DNA from: Melieria omissa
Lineage: Eukaryota > Arthropoda > Insecta > Diptera > Ulidiidae
Assembly (NCBI GenBank): GCA_963971225.1
Contig: CAXARI010000168.1
Span: 124,001-188,000, forward strand
Direction of reading: 5' to 3'
Length of the DNA stretch: 64,000 nt
Part shown: in pieces, positions 1 through 13,800 of the stretch
Layout of the letters: each line of letters starts with the position of its first letter
Position numbering within the stretch: position 1 is the first letter of the stretch
Notes under the pieces: generated by a model
What the model saw: only the letters and a program-made list of their open reading frames with translations
Databases searched by the model: none
Told to the model about the DNA's origin: nothing
Made by a program: the position numbers and the translations under genes

Positions 1-698
1 GATCGAAATTATGGCTCTTAAATCTCGACCCGTTAACGGATTTTAATAATATTATGCCTTATTATTTAGCTAGACTCGTATGCTTTCTATAATGGTATCA
101 ATCATCCTTCTATACCCCAAGGTTCGAAAGCAAATCGATTTGGAACGGTGACTTTGAAAAAATTGGTTCTTGGGTGCAACCACTAAAATGCTTGTCAACA
201 CCAAATGCATAAGTGCATATTAATAATTGACCCCTTAAAATTTAGCCAGAGTCTTATGCTTTCTATATTGGTCCCTAACTTTTCATTATCCTTCAGGAAT
301 AATGAGCATATCATAACATTGAAAAACTGCCTATTACAAAATACACACTCACCACTAAAGTGCTTATAGATTCCAAACGGTATGGGTTACGTTAATAAAA
401 AACCCCTTAAAATGTAGCTAGAGATTGCAGCTTTATGAAATTAAATCAATAATTTGATTACTATGAGGCAAACATGAACAGATCGATGCGCAAGAGTGAC
501 ATTAAATGGCTGCCTACTGCAAAATCGATAAAATGCTTGTAAAATATGATGATTCTAGGTTTATAGAAAAAATAATAACCTTAAAACCTAGCTGGAGTTT
601 TGAGCTTTCATAAATGGGGTCAATCTTCTCGCTATCTCAGATAATGCAGGAGAATGTTGTTGTGGAAAAGTGATATCGACCACATGATACATCTATAT

Positions 699-1052
699 CA
701 GGGGCGCCCAAAGTCTTCTTATGGAAAAGCAAAAACCAATACATTTAAAGTTGCCCAAAAAAATGCAAACAAATTATTTAATTAATTGAATTAGTTGAAA
801 GCACATTGTGCATTTCGCTTGACCCTTAAAATTATAAGTGAAAAAAATATAATGTTCCCATTTGACATTGCCGAAAGGCCAACCAATCGCCAACACAAAA
901 AAGCATACACACAAAAACTACAACAACAAAAGCATCTAATTTTTTTTCATACATAGAATTTCTTGAGGCAACAAAACAAAAATCCGCGCAGCCCCCACAC
1001 GTGTTGCTTCGTTGCTGTCACAACAACGACTGATTGAAAGAATGCACCTCTG
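699..1052. mobile_element. Fossil hAT-like MITE, copy in first unit
   Basis: Same element as in the representative unit, with ATCTATAT at 691-698 and 1053-1060. Its left end reads CAGGGGCGCCC, a variant shared with the next unit (1896) but not with most others, which suggests local homogenisation of neighbours. Confidence 0.75.
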
Positions 1053-2381
1053 ATCTATATAATCAATCAAATGCTTGTGGAACCTAAGTACGCACAATCA
1101 CTTTAATCAAAATGGCGTCAAAATTAAGCCAGAGTGACCACCTTTCACCAATTTAGTAAATAAAAAAAATATCCCACCGGCAGCATGATCGTAATTATGG
1201 CTGTTAAATCTCGACCCGTTAACGGATTTTAATAATATTATGCCTTATTATTTAGCTAGACTCGTATGCTTTCTATAATGGTATCAATCATCCTTCTATA
1301 CCACAAGGTTCGAAAGCAAATCGATTTGGAACGGTGACTTTGAAAAAATTGCTACTTGGGTGCAACCACTAAAATGCTTGTCAACACCAAATGCATAAGT
1401 GCATATTAATAATTGACCCCTTAAAATTTAGCCAGAGTCTTATGCTTTCTATATTGGTCCCTAACTTTTCATTATCCTTCAGGAATAATGAGCATATCGA
1501 TGCGCAAGGATAACATTGAAAAACTGCCTATTACAAAATACACACTCACCACTAAAGTGCTTATAGATTCCAAACGGTATGGGTTACGTTAATAAAAAAC
1601 CCTTTAGAATGTAGCTAGAGATTGCAGCTTTATCAAATTAAATCAACAATTTGATTACTATTCGGCAATCATGAACAGATCGATGCGCAAGAGTGACATT
1701 AAATGGCTGCCTACTGCAAAATCGATAAAATGCTTGTAAAATATGATGATTCTAGGTTTATAGAAAAAATAATAACCTTAAAACCTAGCTGGAGTTTTGA
1801 GCTTTCATAAATGGGGTTAATCTTCGCGCTATCTCAAATAATGCAGGAGAATTTCGTTGTGGAAAAGCGATATTGACCACATGATACATCTATATCAGGG
1901 GCGCCCAAAATCTTCTTATGGAAAAGCAAAAACCAATACATGTAAAGTTGCCCAAAAAAATGCAAACAAATTATTTAATTAGTTGAATTAGTTAAAGGCA
2001 CATTGTGCATTTCGCTTGACCCTTAAAATTATAAGTGAAAAAAATATAATGTTCCCATTTGTCATTGCCGAAAGGCCAACCAATCGCCAACACAAAAAAG
2101 CATACACACAAAAACTACAACAACAAAAGCATCTAATTTTTTTCATACATAGAATTTCTTGAGGCAACAAAACAAAAATCCGCGCAACCCCCACACGTGT
2201 TGCTTCGTTGCTGTCACAACAACGACTGATTGAAAGAATGCACCTCTGATCTATATAACCAATCAAATGCTTGTGGAACCTAAGTACGCACAATCACTTT
2301 AATCAAAATGGCGTCAAAATTAAGCCAGAGTGACCACCTTTCACCAATTTGGTAAATACAAAAATATCCCACCGGCAGCAT

Positions 2382-3579
2382 GATCGAAATTATGGCTGTT
2401 AAATCTCGACCTGTTAACGGATTTTAATAATATTATGCCTTATGATTTAGCTAGACTCGTATGCTTTCTATAATGGTATCAATCATCCTTCTATACCCCA
2501 AGGTTCGAAAGCAAATCGATTTGGAACGGTGACTTTGAAAAAATTGCTACTTGGGTGCAACCACTAAAATGCTTGTCAACACCAAATGCATAAGTGCATA
2601 TTAATAATTGACCCCTTAAAATTTAGCCAGGGTCTTATGCTTTCTATATTGGTCCCTAACTTTTCATTATCCTTCAGGAATAATGAGCATATCGATGCGC
2701 AAGGATAACATTGAAAAACTGCCTATTACAAAATACACACTCACCACTAAAGTGCTTATAGATTCCAAACGGTATGGGTTACGTTAATAAAAAACCCCTT
2801 AAAATGTAGCTAGAGATTGCAGCTTTATCAAATTAAATCAATAATTTGATTACTCTTCCGCAATCATGAACAGATCGATGCGAAAAAGTGACATTAAATG
2901 GCTGCCTACTGCGAAATCGATAAAATGCTTGTAAAATATGATGATTCTAGGATTATAGAAAAAATAATAACCTTAAAACCTAGCTGGAGTTTTGAGCTTT
3001 CATAAATGGGGTCAATCTTCTCGCTATCTCAGATAATGCAGGAGAATTTCGTTGTGGAAAAGTGATATCGACCACATGATACATCTATATCAGGGGTGCC
3101 CAAAATCTTCTTATGGAAAAGCAAAAACCAATACATGTAAAGTTGCCCAAAAAAAATGCAAACAAATTATTTAAATAGTTGAATTAGTTGAAAGCACATT
3201 GTGCATTTCGCTTGACCCTTAAAATTATAAGTGAAAAAAATATAATGTTCCCATTTGTCATTGCCGAAAGGCCAACCAATCGCCAACACAAAAAAGCATA
3301 CATACAAAAACTACAACAACAAAAGCATCTAATTTTTTTTCATACATACAATTTCTTGAGGCAACAAAACAAAAATCCGCGCAACCCCCACACGTGTTGC
3401 TTCGTTGCTGTCACAACAACGACTGATTGAAAGAATGCACCTCTGATCTATATAACCAATCAAATGCTTGTGGAACCTAAGTACGCACAATCACTTTAAT
3501 CAAAATGGCGTCAAAATTAAGCCAGAGTGACCACCTTTCACCAATTTGGTAAATAAAAAACATATCCCACCGCCAGCAT
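2382..3579 (+). repeat. Representative satellite unit with five nucleosome-sized subrepeats
   Basis: A TAGCYAGAG-like anchor preceded by CCTTAAAA-like sequence recurs at 2448, 2624, 2807, 2981, 3519 (as AAGCCAGAG) and then in the next unit at 3646. The spacings are 176, 183, 174, 538 and 127 bp. Subtracting the inserted 354-bp element and its 8-bp duplication turns 538 into 176. A second anchor, TAAAATGCTT-like, recurs at 2565, 2748, 2921 and 3460 with matching spacing. The flanks also align: GCTTTCTATA after anchors 1 and 2, and ATCGATGCGCAAG in subrepeats 2 and 3. The unit is therefore four subrepeats of about 174-183 bp plus one shortened to about 127 bp, plus a mobile-element insertion. 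Spacing is read directly; common ancestry is inferred from the shared phrases. Confidence 0.8.
3091..3445. mobile_element. Fossil hAT-like MITE inside each satellite unit (representative copy)
   Basis: The segment begins CAGGGGTGCCC and ends GGGCACC-like GCACCTCTG, giving terminal inverted repeats of about 9 bp with one mismatch (CAGGGGTGC against CAGAGGTGC). It is flanked on both sides by ATCTATAT, an 8-bp direct duplication. An 8-bp duplication with CAG...CTG termini is the hAT superfamily signature. Equivalent copies lie at 699-1052, 1896-2248 and 4273-4590 (internally deleted), and at the same place in almost every later unit. No transposase is present, so it was non-autonomous. The interior holds a CACGTG palindrome and a GCACATTGTGC palindrome. 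It interrupts the subrepeat register exactly, so it entered before the 1.18-kb unit was amplified. Confidence 0.78.
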
Positions 3580-6500
3580 GATCGAAATTATGGCTGTTAA
3601 ATCTCGACCCGTTAACGGATTTTAATAATATTATGCTTTATTATTTAGCTAGACTCGTATGCTTTCTATAATGGTATCAATCATCCTTCTATACCCCAAG
3701 GTTCGAAAGCAAATCGATTTGGAACGGTGACTTTGAAAAAATTGCTACTTGGGTGCAACCACTAAAATGCACTAAGTGCATATTAATAATTGACCCCTTA
3801 AAATTTAGCCAGAGTCTTATGTTTTCTATATTGGTCCCTAACTTTTCATTATCCTTCAGGAATAATGAGCTTATCGATGCGCAAGGATAACATTGAAAAA
3901 CTGTCTATTACAAAATACACACTCACCACTAAAGTGCTTATAGATTCCAAACGGTATGGGTTACGTTAATAAGAAACCCCTTAAAATGTAGCTAGAGATT
4001 GCAGCTTTATCAAATTAAATCAATAATTTGATTACTATTAGGCAATCATGAACAGATCGCTGCGCAAGAGTGACATTAAATGGCTGCCTACTGCAAAATC
4101 GATAAAATGCTTGTAAAATATGATGATTCTAGGTTTATAGAAAAAATAATAACCTTAAAACCTAGCTGGAGTTTTGAGCTTTCATAAATGGGGTCAATCT
4201 TCTCGCTATCTCAAATAATGCAGGAGAATTTCGTTGTGGAAAAGTGATATCGACCACATGATACATCTATATCAGGGGTGCCCAAAGTCTTCCTATGGAA
4301 AAGCAAAAACCAATACATGTAAAGTTGCCCAAAAAATGCAAACAAATTATTTAATTAATTGAATTAGTTGAAAGCACATTGTGCATTTCGCTTGACCCTT
4401 AAAATTTGTCATTGCCAAAGGTCTGTCAAAGGCCAACCAATCGCCAAAATAAAAACTACAACAACAAAAGCATGTAATTTTTTTTCATACATAGAATTTC
4501 TTGAGGCAACAAAACAAAAATCGGCGCAGCCCCCACACGTGTTGCTTCGTTGCTGTCACAACAACGACTGATTGAAAGAATGCACCTCTGATCTATATAA
4601 CCAATCAAATGCTTGTGGAACCTAAGTACGCACAATCAATTTAATCAAAATGGCGTCAAAATTAAGCCAGAGTGACCAGCTTTCACCAATTTGGTAAATA
4701 AAAAATATCCCACCGGCAGCATGATCGAAATTATGGCTCTTAAATCTCGACCCGTTAACGGATTTTAATAATATTATGCCTTAGCTACACTCGTATGCTT
4801 TCTATAATGGTATCAATCATCCTTCTATACCCCAAGGTTCGAAAGCAAATCAATTTGGAACGGTGACTTTGAAAAAATTGCTACTTGGGTGCAACCACTA
4901 AAATGCTTGTCAACACCAAATGCATAAGTGCATATTAATAATTGACCCCTTAAAATTTAGCCAGAGTCTTATGCTTTCTATATTGGTCCCTAACTTTTCA
5001 TTATCCTTCAGGAATAATGAGCATATCGATGCGCAAGGATAACATTGAAAAACTGCCTATTACAAAATACACACTCACCACTAAAGTGCTTATAGATTCC
5101 AAACGGTATGGGTTACGTTAATAAAAAACCCCTTAAAATGTAGCTAGAGATTGCAGCTTTATCAAATGAAATCAATAATTTGATTACTATTCGGCAATCA
5201 TGAACAGATCGATGCGCAAGAGTGACATTAAATGGCTGCCTACTGCAAAATCGATAAAATGCTTGTAAAATATGATGATTCTAGGTTTATAGAAAAAATA
5301 ATAACCTTAAAACCTAGCTGGAGTTTTGAGCTTTCATAAATGGGGTCAATCTTCTCGCTATCTCAAATAATGCAGGAGAATTTCGTTGTGGAAAAGTGAT
5401 ATTGACCTCATGATACATCTATATCAGGGGTGCCCGAAATCTTCTTATGGAAAAGCAAAAACCAATACATGTAAAGTTGCCCAAAAAAATGCAAACAAAT
5501 TATTTAATTAGTTGAATTAGTTGAAAGCACATTGTGCATTTCGCTTGACCCTTAAAATTATAAGTGAAAAAAATATAATGTTCCCATTTGTCATTGCCGA
5601 AAGGCCAACCAATCGCCAAAACAAAAACTACAACCACAAAAGCATCTAATTTTTTTTCATACATACAATTTCTTGAGGCAACAAAACAAAAATCCGCGCA
5701 GCCCCCACACGTGTTGCTTCGTTGCTATCACAACAACGACTGATTGAAAGAATGCACCTCTGATCTATATAATCAATCAAATGCTTGTGGAACCTAAGTA
5801 CGCCTAATCACTTTAATCAAAATGGCGTCAAAATTAAGCCAGAGTGACCACCTTTCACCAATTTGGTAAATACAAAAAATATCCCACCGGCAGCATGATC
5901 GAAATTATGGCTGTTAAATCTCGACCCGTTAACGGATTTTAATAATATTATGCCTTATTATTTAGCTAGACTCGTATGCTTTCTATAATGGTATCAATCA
6001 TCCTTCTATACCCCAAGGTTCGAAAGCAAATCGATTTGGAACGGTGACTTTGAAAAAATTGCTACTTGGGTGCAACCACTAAAATGCTTGTCAACACCAA
6101 ATGCATAAGTGCATATTAATAATTGACCCCTTAAAATTTAGTCAGAGTCTTATGCTTTCTATATTGGTCCCTAACTTTTCATTATCCTTCAGGAATAATG
6201 AGCATATCATAACATTGAAAAACTGCCTATTACAAAATACACACTCACCACTAAAGTGCTTATAGATTCCAAACGGTATGGGTTACGTTAATAAAAGACC
6301 CCTTAAAATGTAGCTAGAGATTGCAGCTTTATCAAATTAAATCAATAATTTGATTACTATACCGCAATCATGAACAGATCGATGCGCAAAAGTGACATTA
6401 AATGGCTGCCTACTGCAAAATCGATAAAATGCTTGTAAAATATGATGATTCTAGGTTTATAGAAAAAATAATAACCTTAAAACCTAGCTGAAGTTTTGAG

Positions 6501-8176
6501 CTTTCATAAATGGGGTCAATCTTCTCGCTATCTCAAATAATGCAGGAGAATTTCGTTGTGGAAAAGTGATATCGACCACATGATACATCTATATCAGGGG
6601 TGCCCAAAGTCTTCTTATGGAAAAGCAAAAACCAATACATGTAAAGTTGCCCAAAAAATGCAAACAAATTATTTAATTAATTGAATTAGTTGAAAGCACA
6701 TTGTGCATTTCGCTTGACCCTTAAAATTATAAGTGAAAAAAATATAATGTTCCCATTTGACATTGCCGAAAGGCCAACCAATCGCCAACACAAAAAAGTA
6801 TACACACAAAAACTACAACAACAAAAGCATCTAATTTTTTTCATACATACAATTTCTTGAGGCAACAAAACAAAAATCCGCGCAGCCCCCACACGTGTTG
6901 CTTCGTTGCTGTCACAACAACGACTGATTGAAAGAATGCACCTCTGATCTATATAACCAATCAAATGCTTGTGCAACCTAAGTACGCACAATCACTTTAA
7001 TCAAAATGGCGTCAAAATTAAGCCAGAGTGACCACCTTTCACCAATTTGGTAGATAAAAAAAATATGCCACCGGCAGCATGATCGAAATTATGGCTCTTA
7101 AATCTCGACCCGTTAACGGATTTTAATAATATTATGCCTTATTATTTAGCTAGACTCGTATGCTTTCTATAATGGTATCAATCATCCTTCTATACCCCAA
7201 GGTTCGAAAGCAAATCGATTTGGAACGGTGACTTTGAAAAAATTGCTACTTGGGTGCAACCACTAAAATGCTTGTCAACACCAAATGCATAAGTGCATTT
7301 TAATAATTGACCCCTTAAAATTTAGCCAGAGTCTTATGCTTTCTATATTGGTCCCTACCTTTTCATTATCCTTCAGGAATAATGAGCATATCGATGCGCA
7401 AGGATAACATTGAAAAACTGCCTATTACAAAATACACACTCACCACTAAAGTGCTTATAGATTCCAAACGGTATGGGTTACGTTAATAAAAAACCCCTTA
7501 AAATGTAGCTAGAGATTGCAGCTTTATCAAATTAAATCAATAATTTGATTACTATTAGGCAATCATGAACAGATCGATGCGCAAGGGTGACATTAAATGG
7601 CTGCCTACTGCAAAATCGATAAAATGCTTGTAAAATATGATGATTCTAGGTTTATAGAAAAAATTATAACCTTAAAACCTAGCTGGAGTTTTGAGCTTTC
7701 ATAGATGGGGTCAATCTTCTCGTTATCTCAAATAATGCAGGAGAATTTCTTTGTGGAAAAGTGACATCGACCACATGATACATCTATATCAGGGTGCCCA
7801 AAATCTTCTTATGGAAAAGCAAAAAACCAATACATGTAAAGTTGCCCAAAAAAAATGCAAACAAATTATTTAATTAGTTGAATTAGTTGAAAACACATTG
7901 TGCATTTCGCTTGACCCTTAAAATTATAAGTGAAAAAAATATAATGTTCCCATTTGTCATTGCCGAAAGGCCAACCAATCGCCAAAACAAAAACTACAAC
8001 AACAAAAGCATCTAATTTTTTTTCATACATACAATTTCTTGAGGCAACAAAACAAAAATCCGCGCAGCCCCCACACGTGTTGCTTCGTTGCTGACACAAC
8101 AACGACTGATTGAAAGAATGCACCTCTGATCTATATAACCAATCAAATGCTCGTGGAACCTAAGTACGCACAATCA

Positions 8177-9041
8177 TAATAATAATTATTACAAAATACA
8201 CACTCACCACTAAAGTGCTTATAGATTCCAAACGGTATGGGTTACCTTAATAAAAAACCCCTTAAAATGTAGCTAGAGATTGCAGCTTTATCAAATTAAA
8301 TCAATAATTTCATTACTATTCGGCAATCATGAACAGATCGATGCGCAAGAGTGACATTAAATGGCTGCCTACTGCAAAATCGAAAAAATGCTTGTAAAAT
8401 ATGATGATTCTACGTTTATAGAAAAAATAATAACCTTAAAACCTAGCTGGAGTTTTGAGCTTTCATAAATGGGGTCAATCTTCTCGCTATCTCAAATAAT
8501 GCAGGAGAATTTCGTTGTGGAAAAGTGATATCGACCACATGATACATCTATATCAGGGGTGCCCAAAATCTTCTTATGGAAAAGCAAAAACCAATACATG
8601 TAAAGTTGCCCAAAAAAAATGCAAACAAATTATTTAATTAATTGAATTAGTTGAAAGCACATTGTGCATTTCGCTTGACCCTTAAAATTATAAGTGAAAA
8701 AAATATAATGTTCCCATTTGTCATTGCCGAAAGGCCAACCAATCGCCAACACAAAAAAGCATACACACAAAAACTACAATACAAAAGCATCTAATTTTTT
8801 TTCATACATACAATTTCTTGAGGCAACAAATCAAAAATCCGCGCAGCCCCCACACGTGTTGCTTCGTTGCTGTCACAACAACGACTGATTGAAAGAATGC
8901 ACCTCTGATCTATATAACCAATCAAATGCTTGTGCAACCTAAGTATGCACAATCACTTTAATGAAAATGGCGTCAAAATTAAGCCAGAGTGACCACCTTT
9001 CACCAATTTGGTAAATAAAAAAAATATCCCACCGGCAGCAT
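8177..9041 (+). repeat. Truncated satellite unit with filler at junction
   Basis: The unit starting at 7081 breaks off after GCACAATCA near 8175. It is followed by a short AT filler (TAATAATAATTA) and resumes near 8188 at the TTACAAAATACACACTCACC phrase, which lies about 365 bp into a normal unit. About 120 bp of one unit and the first third of the next are missing. A non-homologous join or replication slippage fits better than simple unequal crossing-over. Confidence 0.8.
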
Positions 9042-10238
9042 GATCGAAATTATGGCTCTTAAATCTCGACCCGTTAACGGATTTTAATAATATTATGCCT
9101 TATTATTTAGCTAGACTCGTATGCTTTCTATAATGGTATCAATCATCCTTCTATACCCCAAGGTTCGAAAGCAAATCGATTTGGAACGGTGACTTTGAAA
9201 AAATTGCTACTTGGGTGCAACCACTAAAATGCTTGTCAACACCAAATGCATAAGTTCATATTAATAATTGACCCCTTAAAATTTAGCCAGAGTCTTATGC
9301 TTTCTATATTGGTCCCTAACTTTTCATTATCCTTTAGGAATAATGAGCATATCGATGCGCAAGGATAACATTGAAAAACTGCCTATTACAAAATACACGC
9401 TCACCACTAAAGTGCTTATAGATTCCAAACGGTATGGGCTACATTAATAAAAAACCCCTTAAAATGTAGCTAGAGATTGCAGCTTTATCAAATTAAATCA
9501 CTAATTTTATTACTATTCCGCAATCATGAACAGATCGATGCGCAAAAGTGACATTAAATGGCTGCCTACTAAAAAATCGATAAAATGCTTGTAAAATATG
9601 ATGATTCTAGGTTTATAGAACAAATAATAACCTTAAAACCTAGCCGGAGTTTTGAGCTTTCATAAATGGGGTCAATCTTCTCGCTATCTCAAATAATGCA
9701 GGAGAATTTCGTTGTGGAAAAGTGATATCGACCACATGATACATCTATATCAGGGGTGCCCAAAATCTTCTTATGGAAAAGCAAAAACCAATACATGTAA
9801 AGTTGCCCAAAAAAAATGCAAACAAATTATTTAATTAATTGAATTAGTTGAAAGCACATTGTGCATTTCGCTTGACCCTTAAAATTATAAGTGACAAAAA
9901 TATAATGTTCCCATTTGTCATTGCCGAAAGGCCAACCAATCGCCAACACAAAAAAGCATACACACAAAAACTACAATACAAAAGCATCTAATTTTTTTTC
10001 ATACATACAATTTCTTGAGGCAACAAAACAAAAATCCGCGCAGCCCCCACACGTGTTGCTTCGTTGCTGTCACAACAACGACTGATTGAAAGAATGAACC
10101 TCTGATCTACATAACCAATCAAATGCTTGTGGAACCTAAGTACGCACAATCAATTTAATCAAAATGGCGTCAAAATTAAGCCAGAGTGACCACCTTTCAC
10201 CAATTTGGTAAATAAAAAAAATATCCCACCGCCAGCAT

Positions 10239-10888
10239 GATCGAAATTATGGCTGTTAAATCTCGACCCGTTAACGGATTTTAATAATATTATGCCTTAT
10301 TATTTAGCTAGACTCGTATGCTTTCTATAATGGTATCAAGCTTTCATAAATGGGGTCAATCTTCTCGCTACCTCAAATAATGCAATATATAATATCGACC
10401 ACATGATACATCTATATCAGGGGTGCCCAAAGTCTTCTTATGGAAAAGCAAAAACCAATACATTTAAAGTTGCCCAAAAGAATGCAAACAAATTATTTAA
10501 TTAATTGAATTAGTTGAAAGCACATTGTGCATTTCGCTTGACCCTTAAAATTATAAGTGAAAAAAATATAATGTTCCCATTTGTCATTGCCGAAAGGCCA
10601 ACCAATCGCCAAAACAAAAACTACAACAACAAAAGCATCTAATTTTTTTTCATACATACAATTTCTTGAGGCAACAAAAAAAAATCAGCGCAGCCCCCAC
10701 ACGTGTTGCTTCGTTGCTGTCACAACAACGACTGATTGAAATAATGCACCTCTGATCTATATAACCAATCAAATGCTTGTGGAACCTAAGTACGCACAAT
10801 CACTTTAATCAAAATGGCGTCAAAATTAAGCCAGAGTGACCACCTTTGCCCAATTTGGTAAATAAAAAAAATATCACACCGCCAGCAT
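10239..10888 (+). repeat. Satellite unit with large internal deletion
   Basis: The unit is only 650 bp. The text jumps from ATGGTATCAA (subrepeat 1) straight to GCTTTCATAAATGGGG (subrepeat 4) near 10340. Both sides lie shortly after the TAGCYAGAG anchor of their subrepeats, in about the same subrepeat phase. This is what recombination between subrepeats within one unit would give. A second small deletion removes GGAGAATTTCG-type sequence near 10384. Confidence 0.8.
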
Positions 10889-13800
10889 GATCGAAATTAT
10901 GGCTGTTAAATCTCGACCCGTTAACGGATTTTAATAATATTATGCCTTATGATTTAGCTAGACTCGTATGCTTTCTATAATGGTATCAATCATCCTTCTA
11001 TACCCCAAGGTTCGAAAGCAAATCGATTTGGAACGGTGACTTTGAAAAAATTGCTATTTGGGTGCAACCACTAAAATGCTTGTCAACACCAAATGCATAA
11101 GTGCATATTAATAATTGACCCCTTAAAATTTAGCCAGAGTCTTATGCTTTCTATATTGGTCCCTAACTTTTCATTATCCTTCAGGAATAATGAGCATATC
11201 ATAACATTGAAAAACTGCCTATTACAAAATACACACTCACCACTAAAGTGCTTATAGATTCCAAACGGTATGGGTTACGGTAATAAAAACCCCTTAAAAT
11301 GTAGCTAGAGATTGCAGCTTTATCAAATTAAATCAATAATTTGATTACTATTAGGCAATCGTGAACAGATCGATGCGCAAGAGTGACATTAAATGGCTGC
11401 CTACTGCAAAATCGATAAAATGCTTGTAAAATATGATGATTCTAGGTTTACAGAAAAAATAATAACCTTAAAACCTAGCTGGAGTTTTGAGCTTTCATAA
11501 ATGGGGTCAATCTTCTCGCTATCTCAAATAATGCAGGAGAATTTCGTTGTGGAAAAGTGATATCGACCACATGATACATCTATATCAGGGGGTGCCCAAA
11601 ATCTTCTTATGGAAAAGCAAAAACCAATACATGTAAAGTTGCCCAAAAAAATGCAAACAAATTATTTCATTAGTTGAATTAGTTGAAAGCACATTGTGCA
11701 TTTCGCTTGACCCTTAGAATTATAAGTGAAAAAAATATAATGTTCCCATTTGTCATTGCCGAAAGGCCAACCAATCGCCAAAACAAAAACTACAACAACA
11801 AAAGCATCTAATTTTTTTTCATACATACAATTTCTTGAGGCAACAAAACAAAAATCCGCGCAGCCCCCACACGTGTTGCTTCGTTGCTGTCACAACAACG
11901 TATGATTGAAAGAATGCACCTCTGATCTATATAACCAATCAAATGCTTGTGGAACCTAAGTACGCACAATCAATTTAATCAAAATGGCGTCAAAATTAAG
12001 CCAGAGTGACCACCTTTCACCAATTTGGTAAATAAAAAAAATATCCCACCGCCAGCATGATCGAAATTATGGCTGTTAAATCTCGACCCGTTAACGGATT
12101 TTAATAATATTATGCCTTATTATTTAGCTAGACTCGTATGCTTTCTATAATGGTATCAATCATCCTTCTATACCCCAAGGTTCGAAAGCAAATCGATTTG
12201 GAACGGTGACTTTGATAAAATTGCTACTTGGGTGCAACCACTAAAATGCTTGTCAACACCAAATGCATAAGTGCATATTAATAATTGACCCCTTAAAATT
12301 TAGCCCGAGTCTTATGCTTTCTATATTGGTCCCTAACTTTTCATTATCCTTCAGGAATAATGAGCATATCATAACATTGAAAAACTGCCTATTACAAAAT
12401 ACACACTCACCACTAAAGTGCTTATAGATTCCAAACGGTATGGGTTACGTTAATAAAAAACCCCTTAAAATGTAGCTAGAGATTGCAGCTTTATCAAATT
12501 AAATCAATAATTTGATTACTATTCCGCAATCATGAACAGATCGATGCGCAAAAGTGACATTAAATGGCTGCCTACTGCAAAATCGATAAAATGCTTGTAA
12601 AATATGATGATTCTAGGTTTATAGAAAAAATAATAACCTTAAAACCTAGCTGAAGTTTTGAGCTTTCATAAATGGGGTCAATCTTCTCGCTATCTCAAAT
12701 AATGCAGGAGAATTTCGTTGTGGAAAAGTGATATTGACCACATGATACATCTATATCAGGGGGTGCCCAAAATCTTCTTATGGAAAAGCAAAAACCAATA
12801 CATGTAAAGTTGCCCAAAAAAATGCAAACAAATTATTTCATTAGTTGAATTAGTTGAAAGCACATTGTGCATTTCGCTTGACCCTTAGAATTATAAGTGA
12901 AAAAAATATAATGTTCCCATTTGTCATTGCCGAAAGGCCAACCAATCGCCAAAACAAAAACTACAACAACAAAAGCATCTAATTTTTTTTCATACATACA
13001 ATTTCTTGAGGCAACAAAACAAAAATCCGCGCAGCCCCCACACGTGTTGCTTCGTTGCTATCACAACAACGACTGATTGAAAGAATGCACCTCTGATCTA
13101 TATAATCAATCAAATGCTTGTGGAACCTAAGTACGCCTAATCACTTTAATCAAAATGGCGTCAAAATTAAGCCAGAGTGACCACCTTTCACCAGTTTGGT
13201 AAATAAAAAAAATATCCCACCGGCAGCATGATCGAAATTATGGCTGTTAAATCTCGACCCGTTAACGGATTTTAATAATATTATGTCTTATTATTTAGCT
13301 AGACTCGTATGCTTTCTATAATGGTATCAATCATCCTTCTATACCCCAAGGTTCGAAAGCAAATCGATTTGGAACGGTGACTTTGAAAAATTGCTACTTG
13401 GGTGCAACCACTAAAATGTTTGTCAACACCGAATGCATAAGTGCATATTAATAATTGACCCCTTAAAATTTAGCCAGAGTCTTATGCTTTCTATATTGGT
13501 CCCTAACTTTTCATTATCCTTCAGGAATAATGAGCATATCGATGCGCAAGGATAACATTGAAAAACTGCCTATTACAAAATACACACTCACCACTAAAGT
13601 GCTTATAGATTCCAAACGGTATGGGTTACGTTAATAAAAAACCCCCTAAAATGTAGCTAGAGAATGCAGCTTTATCAAATTAAACCAATAATTTGATTAC
13701 TATTCGGCAATCATGAACAGATCGATGCGCAAGGGTGACATTAAATGGCTGCCTACTGCAAAATCGATAAAATGCTTGTAAAATATGATGATTCTAGGTT

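Noticed and set aside
3188..3430. Recurrent ORFs of 60-101 codons on both strands, e.g. 3188-3430, 14035-14277, 6686-6991, 38037-38267
   Set aside because: They recur at the same place of the MITE part of each satellite unit, are broken by indels in many units, and are low-complexity (Lys/Gln/Asn- or Phe/Cys-rich). This is what repeated AT-rich DNA gives without coding selection.
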